64,000 bases of DNA, from the NCBI GenBank assembly GCA_009829735.1, contig CM020619.1:32652283-32716282 (forward strand). Reading direction: 5' to 3'. A program made the position numbers and the translations under genes. Of the stretch, positions 10,016 to 21,414 are shown one piece after another. The number at the start of each line of letters is the position of its first letter. The first letter of the stretch is position 1. This DNA comes from Pyropia yezoensis. Lineage: Eukaryota; Rhodophyta; Bangiophyceae; Bangiales; Bangiaceae. The notes beneath the pieces were generated by a model. The model made no database searches. It had not been told where the DNA came from and worked only from the letters and a program-made list of their open reading frames with translations.

Positions 10016-10860
10016 GGTGGGCCGTGTACGCCATGCTCTCCCACTTTGCAATACAGTCTGTGAGCCACTACGCACCGAGACGGGCCACCCTCTGTTTATT
10101 GTGGGCTGTCGACTGGTGGCCGGTAGAACTGCCAGCAACACGCCTTTGGGCCGACCCACTGGCCGCCATCCCACCCAACCACAGGGTTGCCCCGCCGGTC
10201 CTCTCCTCATGCGTTGCACCAGTGGCGTGACACAGAGGCGACAGAATAGCACCTGAGGTCACCGGGTTCCATGGCTGGTTTGGCTGCCCGGTCTGGGGGG
10301 AGGGAGGGGGAATCCGCTCTGTCTCGAACACAGAGTACGCCTTGTAGGCCCCTTCACGGCGAATTCGTTCCAGTCGGTGGGCAGCGGCCGCCCCGTACAG
10401 AGGCACAAACCGAGTGCGGCGACGGGACAGGAGACCATCCCAAACCCGTCCGCCCATCCATGCGGACAACAAGGACATGCAACATTGCACGATGTACTAG
10501 ACCAGGTAGGCCGTGAAGGGCAGGCACTCCCACTTTGCGATACAGTCTGGTGGCCACTTGTCACTCACACGGGCCTCCCGCCCCTGACCATGAACCACCG
10601 CGAAAGCCGCCGCCCCTCGCCCCCCCCCCCCCGCGCTCCCTTCTTATCCACCTTTGCACCGCCTATGACAACCACATCTACATTGGCAGCGCCGTCGTCC
10701 ACCCACACTCCCCGGCAACGTTGATGAGGGCCAGCATGTCGGCACAGTTCACAATGGTGATCTCAAACGACCCCAGTCGCAGGCCCTTGAGCAGCGTCAT
10801 GTGGAAAGTCCACCCAGCGCGCGCCGCGTAGCTGTGAGCAGGCGCGCGTGGTGCCCCACC
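10016..10860 (-). pseudogene. Degenerate repeat-containing coding remnant (LRR-like)
   Basis: Minus-strand reading shows two copies of one motif, DCIAKWE-x5-TA-x-LV, encoded at about 10016-10075 and 10500-10560. Two further segments with a similar beat follow: VYIVQCCMSLLSAWMGG near 10490 and FEITIVNCADMLALINVAG near 10760. At DNA level the first pair shares CCCACTTTGCRATACAGTCTG. Stops and frame changes lie between the segments, so no intact ORF can be drawn. The I/V-x-C-x-x-L rhythm resembles the remnant at 4246-5093. Best read as a decayed or intron-split LRR-type gene. Confidence is low because the assignment rests on visual similarity. Confidence 0.3.
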
Positions 10861-11688
10861 TTGGCGAGTAGGGGTGAGTAAAGTCCCTGTGTTGTTCCTG
10901 CCTCTCCCCCGCGCCCTCCCCGACCGGTGTTGTGTACCGGTAGGCAGCCGCGGTCCTCAGCCCCAATCCTCCACTCAAGCTCCCCACCCGGGGCCCACTT
11001 GGCCCCTCCAGACGATGCAAGATGGGCGCTCCACCCGCGCGCGCCCATCTCGCAAACCCGCTTGCCACACACCAACCGTCGTCCAACCCACCCACCCACC
11101 CTGATCCACCCCATACACTCGCGCGCCCTCCCCGTTGCTCATCACCCACACCCGGTCCCTGCGACAGTCGGTTCGCTCCCCCTCGCCCCGCTCGTCCCGC
11201 TCCCCGTGTGGTGACAGGGGCAGGTCCAAGCCCGGGCCTTCTCCGCCGTGCAGGGCTGATGCAGCGTTGGTGCCGGTCCACCGCGCCGCTCGGCCCGCTC
11301 CCCGCGTTGGGCGTCGGCCACAGCCTTCCCGTCCCGCTGCTGTCTGCGGTGACGTCGGCGCCGGCGCCGTCCCGTCGCCCCGTCAAACCGGCTGCCACTG
11401 GCCGCCGCTCAATGGCGGTGCCCGCCCCGCCCCGGCCTCCCCGTCCCGCTCCACCGCGGGGGCCCGCTCGTCCCCACCCAACCACTTGGCCATCGCGTCG
11501 CCGCTTCCGCGCCGCGGGGACCCGCGGCCACCGCTGGCCCCCGGTGGGCCTCGCCGCCAGCACCTCCGCTCCCCGTCCAGCCTCCTCTGCCCCCCCCGAG
11601 CCGCACCGCTCGTCACCCGGCGCGGCACTCCCGCGCCCTCGGTCAAACCGCCGCCCGCGGCCAAGACCCACAGCCGGTTGCCCCCACA
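10861..11688. other. Low-complexity C/G-rich DNA, no gene recognised
   Basis: Long open frames on both strands (for example minus 10763-11671) are Arg/Gly/Pro/Ala-only text with no motif. I regard them as by-products of composition. Confidence 0.5.
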
Positions 11689-11731
11689 GTTGGGCCGTAC
11701 ACTACCGATACTTATGTAGTGTACGGCCAAC
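11689..11731. repeat. 16-bp stem hairpin
   Basis: GTTGG(G)CCGTACACTAC at 11689-11705 is the reverse complement of 11716-11731, apart from one bulged G. The loop is 10 nt, CGATACTTAT. It stands at the edge between C-rich low-complexity DNA and a satellite-related block. It may be a small foldback terminus or a structured RNA element; nothing decides between these. Confidence 0.6.
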
Positions 11732-11754
11732 GACCACGCCAAAATCAAAGTTTA

Positions 11755-11935
11755 CATTTCACACCCACCCCCTCTCACGCCCCCCCCTGGTGTCGTCCAT
11801 TGATCGTGGACGACCAAATTCACAGTTTGCTTTTTCACACCCACCCCCCCTCTCACGCCCCCCCCTGGTGTCGTCCAGTGATCGTGGACGACCAAATTCA
11901 CAGTTTGCTTTTTACACCCACCCCGCGTAGCCACT
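11755..11935 (-). repeat. Two-unit tandem repeat related to satellite S2, reversed
   Basis: Two units of about 80 bp each carry CCTGGTGTCGTCCANTGATC followed by GTGGACGACCAAATTC. The reverse complement matches the core of the S2 satellite at 20336-21414 and 42703-43375 (CGATCACTGGACGACACCAGG). The outer parts of the unit differ (CACAGTTTGCTTTTT instead of the CCCGAAATTTAGG block). This shows a diverged relative of S2 dispersed outside the main array. Confidence 0.7.
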
Positions 11936-14900
11936 GCTCCGGCACGCACGGGGGGGGGGTGGCGGGATGTGGGGGGGGAGGGGAAATAGCGGGATGTGGG
12001 GGGGGAGGGGAAACGGCGGGATGTGGGGGGGGAGCGGAACGGATGAGCAGCGCGCTTCACAAGCGCGGGAGCGCGTGGCGTTGTTCTCTGACGGGTGACG
12101 CAGCTGCAGGCAGCGCTGCCTGCCAGAGTGTTGCAGCTCTCGGACTCAAGAGAGCGGCGGCTGCCCGCCCGCCCCCCGCTCTCGCGACTGGGAGACCCTT
12201 GCCTAACTGTGGCAGACGGGGGACCGCTGGAGGGATTTCCAGTGATGGCCCGACCTTCTTACGGGGCGTCGTCCCCTTGAGGCCACGGAGGGAAGGGGGG
12301 CGGAGGGTGCCTAGAGCGGCAGCTCCCTGCAGGGGTGTGGCAGCTGTTTCTGGTCGGGAGAAGGGGGGGGGGGGGATGGGGGAGGCGGCGATGACCGCGC
12401 TACTACTACTCTAAAATAGAAAGGGGGGAAGTCAAGGGGCAGGGGCGGCAACCTATTTGGAAAGGCGAGCGGGTGAGTCGAGGCGACGGCACTCCCTCTT
12501 GGAGGAGTGCGGGGGTTGGGGGGGCGGGGGAAGTGAGACAGTGTGGGCAGCCCACGTTTTCGTGGGCGGGGGGGGGGCAGGGCTGGCGGGGACGATGGCG
12601 ACGGCGGCGAGTGGTTCACCACGTTGGAGGGCGGCTGCTGATGCAGCCTGTACCATGAGCGGCGTGAGGTATTTTGCGCGCCGCACAGCGGGGGGCCGTG
12701 GAGGCCTTCCCGCCAATTGGAGCCCCTTCCGCACGCGCCCCCGTCCCTCTCCTCCCACCCCCCACCAGTGGCTGCGGGGGCGCAGGGGGCAGCAGCTGCG
12801 CTGGCGGCAGAGGCGGGAGAAACGGGGCGTGAAGGGCCGGCATTCTCACCTTAACAAGGCAAAGGAACGCAACGTGTCCCGCCACACACACGCCCGCCAA
12901 CGCTGCCCTTAAACTACGACCAACGCCGCCGCTGCCCACCCCCGCGCCCAATGGGGACCACCCCGCGGGAGCGGCTTCAGGTGGACCGCCGAGCAGAGGA
13001 AACAGTCGTCCCACACCCTCGCCCCCCCGTACGACCGCTGCCAAAGCCCATCCCCACTGCGCGTCCCCGTGTTGGTGCCCGCAGCGGATAGCGTCGCCTC
13101 CCCCTGGCGTGCCTGGCATGCGCGCGCTTGACCCCTTACACAACCAGCGGCCGCTGGGCTGGACGGCTGACTGCGCCGCGGGTACTTCCCCGCCGCCGCC
13201 GCCGCCACGACGGCGGGCAACAATGGCGGTGGCCGATTCACCTCCAGAGGGGTGGCCCGTTTCCCCCTCTTCCCCACGCTGCTGACCCCGCCCCGATGCT
13301 CAGGGAGGGTGCAGAGGTGCCAGTCTGACGTGGGCGTCCCGCAGCGCACTACGACTACTGCCTGACACCCGCCGGCAGGCTCCCCAGTACGCTCAGCGGG
13401 CGCCTAGCTGAACTGTATGAAAGACTGCACTGCATGTATGAATATGTCCTCAATGTGTAGCAGTGCCGTACCTTCTTGACACTGCTGAAGTGGAGGCGAG
13501 AGAGGGGGCCATCGCCACGACCGACGTGGAAGGGGTGGCGCCTGACAATCCCCCCCGCCCACGACGGCATGCGGTGCGTACACACTGTCAACTATACGTA
13601 GGGCCGAGGGCGCGCGCCAGGCGCGCCCGGCCAACCTGCGCACAGCTGCGGGTCAGCCGGGCCAGGACGCTACAGACTCCACTCCGCACCTCATCTCCAC
13701 CCCCTTCACCTGATTCCCGCCCCCCCCCAGCCACTCTTCCACCCACCCCCGCCACCCTCCCTCCACAGCCCACCCGGGGAAGCCGCCGCTGCAGAGCGTG
13801 GCGAGCCAAAGCACACCCACACCCATGGGCGCCATCATAATGGTTGTGCGTGTCGACCTGGGAGGCCCGCGGTGGCCCGCGCCGCCGCCCGTTGCGGTGT
13901 GCAGGCGGCTCGCGCACCCAGCGTCGGGGGGCTCGGCCACACGGCGGCGCCGCCACCGCCAAGGCCGCCGCCACGGCCGGCACAGCCACTGGACGCTGGC
14001 CGCGGCGGCAGCAGCGGTAGAGGCCTCCCTGCCCGCCGCGCTCGCTGAGGTGGCGTCGCCCCCCCCTCCGCCGCACCCCTCGGCCAAGAAAACGCTGTGT
14101 GTGGTCTTGCACGCACACACGCCGCCCCCCACCTCAACCGTCACCGCCTCCACCGCAGCCGCCGCCGTCGCGGTTGCCGGTCGCAGCCGCCATAGCCGGC
14201 GGGGGTGGGGAGCGGGGGTAGCGGAAACGGCACTCGCCGCGCCGCTGCGGCCGGGCGTCAGACGAAGAGACTGCTACGCCTTGTTGGGGCGGGGGGGCGG
14301 AGATTCGCTCTGCAGAGGGGTTTGCTCAGCCGTTCAGAGCGCGTGCACCATGTAGGTCGACGGGGGGGGGGACTGCAACGAATAGATGGGGGGATGCTGC
14401 GTGCAGCAGCACAACAAAACGTCCGCACACAGTGTGGATATATTTATGTCACGTGCACACCCGGGTGACCCTCCCGTACCTACCCCGTCTTGGTCGTCGG
14501 ACAGCGCTGGCGCTGACGCAATGTATTTAACGAGGCACGGCGGCGGCGACGGCGTCGGCCTCGGGCACGCCTTAGCGCTCTTCCGCTTTTCCACCGTCTC
14601 TGTCGTACAGGCGGCCGACGCGGTCGTCTCGAGCACACACCGGGAGAACGTCACGTGTGTGCTGTTGCGTGGGTGATGCACGGCACCTCGACAGTCTTGG
14701 TTCGACACGTGCCGTCCACCAACTCGACAGAGCAGTCAAACTGAGTGACGTAGGGGGCGGGCGCCGGCTAGCCTACCGGGAAGAGAAACTGTGCAGTACG
14801 GGACAGGCAGGAATGGCAGGGAGCGGTCGGATAGACCGATGCAGTAGCGACAGAAGGCGCGGTTAGTCGACCAGTCTTGCTACCTCCTGTCCACCCAGCA

Positions 14901-15463
14901 CCACCACAACCACGTCCCTTCACAGTCTCACGACGCCCCCCGACGAGGCGGCCGCCGCCGCGTCATAATCCCCACGCTGCTCCCCATCAGGCTGTGTAGT
15001 CCGCAGCCGAGGCGCGACCGACAACGGCCGGCTCGCTCGGTATTCAAATTTCCAGCATCCTCGGGGAGACAGCGGTCGCGGGGGGGGGGGGGGAGAATGG
15101 GGGGCAAGGTGGTCAAGTCAACCGCCACGGCGTGTGCGCAGGGTGGTCGCCACACAATGAGGGTGGACAAACAAGACAAAGAAAAGGGAGCGGGCAGGCC
15201 GACGTACCTGCGCCGCCACTCGACACACAGGCAAGCAACGTACCTGCGCAGCCACACCACATAGATACAGCCGTGGGGCACGCATGGGGCACGGGAGCAG
15301 GGAGCGGGGAGTCCCAGACAAACGGTGGAGCCGCGGTTGTGAGTGTTGAGAAGGCGACGCTGTAGGGATGGTTCCCAGGCCAGTCCCGGCCAGATCCGAC
15401 GAGAGTCGACCACATGGCAGAGTTCACGCCTATCTAACGCGACGGCGCCGAGACCGCGCACAG
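11936..15463. other. Non-coding or unresolved region with simple repeats
   Basis: 11950-12040 holds three copies of GGGATGTGGGGGGGGAGGGGAAA-like DNA. The remainder is G- or C-rich. Minus-strand text around 14730-14480 (ELVDGTCRTKTVEVPC, then VLETTASAACTTETVEKRK in another frame) looks like a small coding fragment. A GGTAGGT donor-like site lies near 14485, but no complete gene can be drawn. I see no RNA gene. Confidence 0.35.
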
Positions 15464-16337
15464 TAGAGAGTTTTTGCAACCAGGTCGTGGGAAGCATTCG
15501 TGGCTAATTCGTGGGAATAGCTAACGGTAAATCAATTGCAACGATGAGCTGGATCGTGAGTTTTTGCACACCGTCGACTTCGTGGGATCGGGCTTCAAGA
15601 CTACCCGGCTCCCCCCGAAGCGCACCCTGAACCACTCTCCCGCATCAAGTGCAGACCAGGGACCGCCTGGGGTACCGCCAGTTGACTTCCGCTGGGGCGG
15701 AGCACCCAGGAGGGGTAGAGACAGAAAAAGTGAGGCGCCACCTGGGCGGACGGGACGGCAGTCTGGAGGGGGCGACCTCAGTACATGGGCAGGCGAAGAA
15801 AGACGAGGGGAATCGAGGGAACTAGAAAAACAATAAAGTAAAGTCTTCTCTCACACATCCGACCCCCCTTCCCCGCGTCTGCGCCGAAGGGTGGCACCTA
15901 CTGGCCAGGGAGACGGGCTCTATCGTCCGTCTGGCTGTATCCCGGCCGCCCGCCGGTCAACTTGCCTATTCGGTCGTTCACACCCTCTCCATCAACAAGC
16001 GGTGGCAGTCCACCCAGCCACTGGTCTTCCACCTCCGCCTTCTTCCCCTTCCGTAGTTGTCAGGTGGTGACGAGAGGTTGTCTGTCATCATTGGTTATAG
16101 AGGCCGTCGCCGGGAAAGGGGGCCCCACGCCCCATGCGACGGCCTCCGAGGGAGGGCTTGTGGCACGTTTTATGACACGTTGAGCGTATCGATCCTCCGA
16201 TGTCGACATGGGAGGGTCCAGATACCGATAAATGGTAAAGCAATCGTGGGATCGTGAAGCCACTTGGCACTACGTGGCATACGTGTCTCGCCACGTTGCC
16301 CCATTTGATCCCACGAACGGGTTGCAAAAACTCTCTA
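15464..16337. mobile_element. Candidate non-autonomous DNA transposon (MITE-like), 874 bp
   Basis: The left end 15464-15492 (TAGAGAGTTTTTGCAACC...) and the reverse complement of the right end 16309-16337 share TAGAGAGTTTTTGCAACC and CGTGGGA with few mismatches. If the terminal TA on each side is a target duplication, the element proper starts GAGAGTTTTTGCAACC, as in TA-inserting Tc1/mariner-type elements. Subterminal TCGTGGGA copies lie near 15485, 15508, 15586, 16245 and (reversed) 16307, in the manner of transposase-binding sites. No transposase is encoded inside. Confidence 0.5.
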
Positions 16338-16389
16338 GTAAATATAGATGGGAGCGGGCCACTGGCCGTCAAGTCCATTCACTTAGACT

Positions 16390-19055
16390 GTGGTATTCGA
16401 TCGAACAGCTGCCACGTTTCCTCCTAAGAGGCCACGCGCTGGTGGTCGCCTTGGAGCCGGTGCCAGCGTCGGCGGCGGTGGCCATGGCAGCAACGGGAGC
16501 GACAGCTGCCGCGGCGGCGCCCCCCCCCGGCGGCGTGGAAGAGTTGCGGCGGCCGCCGCGGCGGCCATCACCCCCTCCCTTGCGGTGGTCTTGTCGTCGG
16601 TGCTGGTGCCTCCGCACCCGGCCGTGCGCGCCAGCGGCATCGGCAGTAGGGTCGGTGATGGCGGCTGCGGCGACGGCGGCAGTGACTGTGGCGGCGACGC
16701 CGGCGGCGGCGGGAGCGGTGGCGGGGGGGGGTGGTCCGCGGCGCTTGCGGACGCGACGGCGGCGACGGCGTCCCTGACGGGCGTCTGCGGCGTGGCGGCC
16801 GCCCCCATGGCCCGTCTGGTGGGTGCCTTACTCGCCACGGGCGCCGAGGCGGCCGCTCCACCGCCGTCACTGCCGCGACTGCGGGAGGCAGAGGCGCCGG
16901 TTGGCCGTTGAGCAAGGGTGGGTGGCCGCCGCGCTACGGGCCTGCGGTGCCGGTGGGTGGACGTTTGTGGGCGCGGCCGCCGACACGGCGGGGCGGGTGC
17001 GGTGGGCGCTGCTGGGGGGGGTGGCCGCCGCCGTGGGAGGTGGCAGTGGGGGGGTGGGGCGGGTGGCGGACCTGGACTGCCTACACGGCGTGCGGGCGGT
17101 CGCGGCGGCCGCCACGGCCGCCCGGTGGCGGCAGTGGGCGGCGGGCGTGGGTGCCACGGCGGTGGCGGGTGCGGTGACCGTAGCTCCCGTGGGCAGCGGT
17201 GGCGCAGAGGACGGTGGCCCTGGGGACCGTGATTGTGACGATGACGGCGCCGGTGCCGACGACGATGGGATTGAGGACGTGGACGCCTGGGCGGCGTCCG
17301 TACTGAGCCGTCTCGTCCTCCCCGCCACCTCCGACGCCTTCCCATCCGGTGCGTGCTGCCGCGGAAGGCGTTGTTGTCGCCCTCTACCCGCTGCTTCCAC
17401 AGCCGGGAGAGGGGACCGTTGAGCGGCGGCCGTCACCGCCACTACTGCCGCCCCCAGCGACGGTGCCGTCAGCAACCGCACCGGCGCGAATATCGCCGCC
17501 CTCTCCGTCCCCCCTACCCCCACCGCCATCCCGACCGCCACCACCCGCCGCCACCGACGCGCTCGCCCGGCTCCTCGCGCGGGACCCCGCGGCGGGCGTG
17601 CGCGCAGCCGCCGCCACCGTGGCCGCGGCGGCCGCCGCGGCCGTTGCCCCAGCCGCCGCGGGCGCCGTCGCGACGGCAGTGGCCGCCCTTGCCGCCGTCG
17701 CCTCCGCCACCACCGCCGCCGCCTCCGCGGTGGGTGGGGCGGCAGCGACGGCGACCGCCGCGCCGCTGGTGGTGCTCGCCAATCGCCGCCGCGCCGCGCC
17801 GAGCGCAGCTGGCGCCGCCGCGCTTGCCGAACTGCTGGCCGCTGTTGGAGTTCCGGGGAGTGGGGGCGCCGCTGTCGCCGCTGCCGCCGCCGCGCTCCCC
17901 ACAACCTCCCCCGACGCGGTGGCGCTGCGGGTGGCGGTGGCGCGCGCGCTGGGCGCGCTCGCGGGCACCCCCCGCCAGCTTTGCCCCCCCCCCTCCGCCA
18001 CCTGGGGAGCAATGCCGGTACCCCCCCCCCGGCGCGGGGTGCGGCGGAGGTAGCGGCGGCACTACGCCCGGCCTTGACGGCCTCTCCGCGCTCGCCGCCA
18101 GCGCCGCCAAGCCAGCCAAGGCGTGGTGGAATGCTGCGGCGGGCCTCGGCGCGCTGGCGCACGGCGGGCTGCCCCCCGCCTTCGCGGTGGTCGTTGTCGG
18201 TGCGCTGTCGGCCGCCGCGTGCGCGCTGACGGCAGGGCAGGGGGGGCTGCTGGCGGCAGAGGCGGCGGCGATGGGGGAGGGGGGGGAGGACGGCGGCGGC
18301 CTCGCCGCCCAGGCGGCGGTGGCGGCGGTGACCGCCGCGGCCGTCGTCACAGGCAGGGGCGGCGAGGGGGGTGGTGGGGGTGGTGGAGGCGCGGCGGGCG
18401 CCCCCCCGCACCCCCCCCCCAGCGGGTGACCCCCCCACTCGCGGCGGCGGCGGCGGTGCCGGCGGTGCCGGCGGTGGTGGTCCTGCGTTGGCCGCCACGC
18501 GGGCAGGCGCGGCGGCTGCGACGGCTGCCCTGCGGCGGCGGCGGTGCCGGCGGTGCCGGCGGTGGTGGTCCTGCGTTGGCCGCCACGCGGGCAGGCGCGG
18601 CGGCTGCGACGGCTGCCCTGTGGCTCTTGACCACCCCCTGGGCGACGGTTGGCCGCATTCCCGCCACGGCAGCGGTGTGGGTGGCCGCCCTGGGCCCCCC
18701 GCCCGTCGCGGTTGCGGCGGTCGCCGCGGCAACGGCCGTGGCGCTGGCCGGTCCCTCGTTTGCCATCCCCGCCGCTGCCGCCGCGGGTGCGGGGGGGGGG
18801 GGGTGGCTGGGGTGGGGGGCGGGGACGCCCCAGACGTCACCCGTGCCACCGACGCCACCGACGCCACCGACGCCACTGCCGCTGCCGCTGCTGCCTCGCA
18901 GGCAGTGTGGGCTGGCGATGTCGCAGAGGGGGGCGGGGCAGCCGCCGCCGCCGCGACGGCGCGGCTATCAGCGCATGTGGGGGGGGGGGACGGCGTGGAG
19001 GGGGGGCCGGCTATGGTCGCAAAATGTCTGCGGGCTTGTGCAACACCCTCCCTGA
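16390..19055 (+). pseudogene. Ala-rich hydrophobic protein gene, frame-broken
   Basis: Protein-like plus-strand text changes frame several times. Segments: to about 16910 (MARLVGALLATGAEAAAPP); about 16905-17350 (WVAAALRACGAGGWTFVG, ADLDCLHGVRAVAAA, VDAWAASVLSRLVLP); about 17350-18000 (TDALARLLARDPAAGVRAAA and Ala-rich helices); about 18055-18425 (AFAVVVVGALSAAACALTAG); about 18600-18800 (WLLTTPWATVGRIPATAAVW, VAVAAVAAATAVALAGPSF). Several segments could be membrane helices or HEAT/ARM-like helices. The breaks fall at homopolymers (about 17350, 18000, 18410) and at an 88-bp duplication. They may be sequencing errors, introns or decay. I do not recognise the family. Confidence 0.25.
18445..18620. 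repeat. 88-bp tandem duplication, two copies
   Basis: The block reading GCGGTGCCGGCGGTGCCGGC through ACGGCTGCCCTG is present twice with a period of 88 bp and no mismatch that I see. Because 88 is not a multiple of three, the same peptide (PALAATRAGAAAATAAL) appears in two frames. The duplication therefore disrupts the surrounding coding-like frame. Confidence 0.8.
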
Positions 19056-19154
19056 CCCGTAGTAATACAGATATCGGAATGCACTCAAAACTCATGTAGC
19101 CCAGTACACTACGAGTTGACTTTGGGTGGGATTCGGGATTCAGGCATCTCCGCA

Positions 19155-19200
19155 CGCAAGCACGCATGCATGCGCGCATGCGTGCATGGATGCGTGCTTG
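19155..19200. repeat. Hairpin with 12-bp outer stem
   Basis: GCAAGCACGCAT and ATGCGTGCTTGC enclose further GCATGC/GCGCGC palindromes. It lies about 170 bp before satellite S1. It can fold as one extended hairpin. Function unknown. Confidence 0.55.
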
Positions 19201-19359
19201 CCTTGGTGCGCGTCGTGCGCATCGTGCGTGTCGTGTGCGACTGGGCCCCGAGCCGGCGTGCGCAGTCGTCGCCAAACAACTCATCTCCGCTCCCCTTCTC
19301 CCCCCCCCCTCCCACCCCTCCCCCCCCCACTCCCACCCCCCTCCCCCTCTTTCCCCTTT

Positions 19360-20330
19360 TCCCACCCCCCTGTTCTGCTGACGTGCTTAAAGCCGTCGCG
19401 GGGCCTCCCCCTTTTTCCCGCCCCCCCTGTTCTGCTGACGTGCTTAAAGCCGTCGCGGGGCCTCCCCCTTTCTCCCCCCCCCCAGTTCTGCTGACGTGCT
19501 TAAAGCGGTCGCGGGGCCTCCCCCTTCTTCCCCCCCCCTGTTCTGCTGACGTGCTTAAAGCCGTTGCGGGGCCTCCCCCCTTTTCCCCCCCCTGTTTTGC
19601 TGACGTGCTCCAAGCCGTCGCGGAGCCTCCCCCTTTTTCTACACCCCTGTTCTGCTGACGTGCTTGGAGCCGTCGCGGGGCCTCCCCGTTTTTCCCTCCC
19701 CCCCTGTTCTGCTGACGTGCTCCAAGCCGTCGCGAAGCCTCCCCCTTTTTCCAAACCCCTGTTCTGCTGACTTGCTTGGAGCCGTCGCGGTGCCTCCCCC
19801 TTTTTCCCTCCACCCCTGTTCTGCTGACGTGCTTAAAGCCGTCGCGGGGCCTCCCCCTTTCTCCCCCCCCTGTTCTGCTGACGTGCTTGGAGCCGTCGCG
19901 GGGCCTCCCCCTTTTTCCCTCCCCCCCTGTTCTGCTGACGTGCTTAAAGCCGTCGCGGGGCCTCCCCCTTTCTCCCCCCCCCCTGTTCTGCTGACGTGCT
20001 TAAAGCCGTCGCGGGGCCTCCCCCTTTTCCCCCCCCCCTGTTCTACTGACGTGCTTAAAGCCGTCGCGGGGCCTCCCCCTTTTCCCCCCCCCTGTTCTGC
20101 TGACGTGCTTAAAGCCGTCGCGGGGCCTCCCCCTTTTCCCCCCCCCCTGTTCTACTGACGTGCTTAAAGCCGTCACGGGGCCTCCCCCTTTTTCCCCCCC
20201 CTGTTCTGCTGACGTGATTGGAGCCGTCGCGGGGCCTCCCCCTTTTCCCCCCCCCCACTGTTCTGCTGACGCGCTTGGAGCCGTCGTAAGGCCTCCCCCT
20301 TTCCCCCCCCCCGTGGTCTGCAGACGTGCG
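19360..20330. repeat. Satellite S1, about 56-bp unit, about 17 copies
   Basis: The unit is TGTTCTGCTGACGTGCTTAA followed by AGCCGTCGCGGGGCCTCCCC and a C/T tract that varies by a few bases. About 17 head-to-tail copies are counted from TGTTCTGCTG at 19371. Variants include CTTGGAGCC or CTCCAAGCC for CTTAAAGCC, and TTCTACTGAC. The long Pro-rich frames on the plus strand are translations of the repeat, not genes. Confidence 0.9.
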
Positions 20331-20335
20331 CAGGC

Positions 20336-21414
20336 TTGAAGAGGGGGGGCCGGCCGAGTGAAATGCGTCCCGAAATTCAGGCGACCACGATCACTGGACG
20401 ACACCAGGGACGGTCTCAGAGGGGGGGCCGACTAAAGTGCGTCCCGAAGTTTGGGCGTCCACAATCACTGGACGACACCAGGGAGGCTTGGAGAGGGGGG
20501 GCCGGCCGAGTGAAATGCGTCCCGAAATTTAGGGGACCGCGATCACTGGACGAAACCAGGGACGGCTTGGAGAGGGGGGGGCCAAGTAAAATGCGTCCCG
20601 AAATTTAGGCAACCACGACCACTGGACGACACCAGGAACGGTTTCAGAGGGCGGGGCCGAGTGAAATGTGTCCCGAAATTTAGGCAACCACGATCACTGG
20701 ACGCCACCAGGGACGGCTTGGAGAGGGGGGGGCCAAGTAAAATGCGTCCCGAAATTTAGGCAACCACGACCACTGGACGACACCAGGAACGGTCTCAGAG
20801 GGGGGGCCGAGTGAAATGTGTCCCGAAATTTAGGCGACCACGATCACTGGACGACACCAGGGACGGCTTGGAGAGGGGGGGGCCAAGTAAAATGCGTCCC
20901 GAAATTTAGGCAACCACGACCACTGGACGACACCAGGAACGGTCTCAGAAGGGGGGCCAAGTGAAATGCGTCCCGAAATTTAGGCAACCACGATCACTGG
21001 ACGACACCAGGAACGGTCTCAGAGGGGGGGCCGAGTGAAATGTGTCCCGAAATTTAGGCGACCACGATCACTGGACGACACCAGGGACGGCTTGGAGAGG
21101 GGGGGGCCAAGTAAAATGCGTCCCGAAATTTAGGCAACCACGACCACTGGACGACACCAGGAACGGTCTCAGAGGGGGGGCCGAGTGAAATGTGTCCCGA
21201 AATGTGGGCGACCACGATCACTGGACGACACCAGGGACGGCTTGGAGAGGGGGAGGCCAAGTAAAATGCGTCCCGAAATTTAGGCAACCACGATCACTGG
21301 ACGACACCAGGAACGGTCTCAGAGGGGGGGCCGAGTGAAATGTGTCCCGAAATGTGGGCGACCACGATCACTGGACGACACCAGGGACGGCTTGGAGAGG
21401 GGGGGGCCAAGTAA
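20336..21414. repeat. Satellite S2, left block (about 75-bp unit, 14 copies)
   Basis: The unit contains AATGCGTCCCGAAATTTAGG, then CRACCACGATCACTGGACGA, then CACCAGG. Two alternating junction types give a dimer of about 150 bp: type A ...GGCTTGGAG-G(n)-CCAAGTAAAATG, followed by GGCAACC; and type B ...GGTCTCAGAG-G(n)-CCGAGTGAAATG, followed by GGCGACC. The block ends mid-unit at ...GGCCAAGTAA, where the Harbinger element begins, and resumes at 42703. Some copies carry CGTCCA...TGGACG, a small stem. Confidence 0.92.

Noticed and set aside
10640-10831. Second GIY-YIG fragment (HIYIGSAVV on the plus strand)
   Set aside because: Only the YIG-like tetrad is present; no GIY, Arg, Glu or Asn positions follow. 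The minus strand there is more protein-like.
10763-11671. 302-codon minus-strand frame as a gene
   Set aside because: Gly/Arg-rich with no conserved pattern; a typical product of GC bias.
16867-19365. 832-codon minus-strand open frame
   Set aside because: Pro/Arg/Ala-only text antisense to more protein-like plus-strand segments. It runs through repeats and has no motif.
19360-21414. Possible CRISPR array
   Set aside because: Regular repeats, but there are no unique spacers and no cas genes, and the context is eukaryotic. These are satellites.
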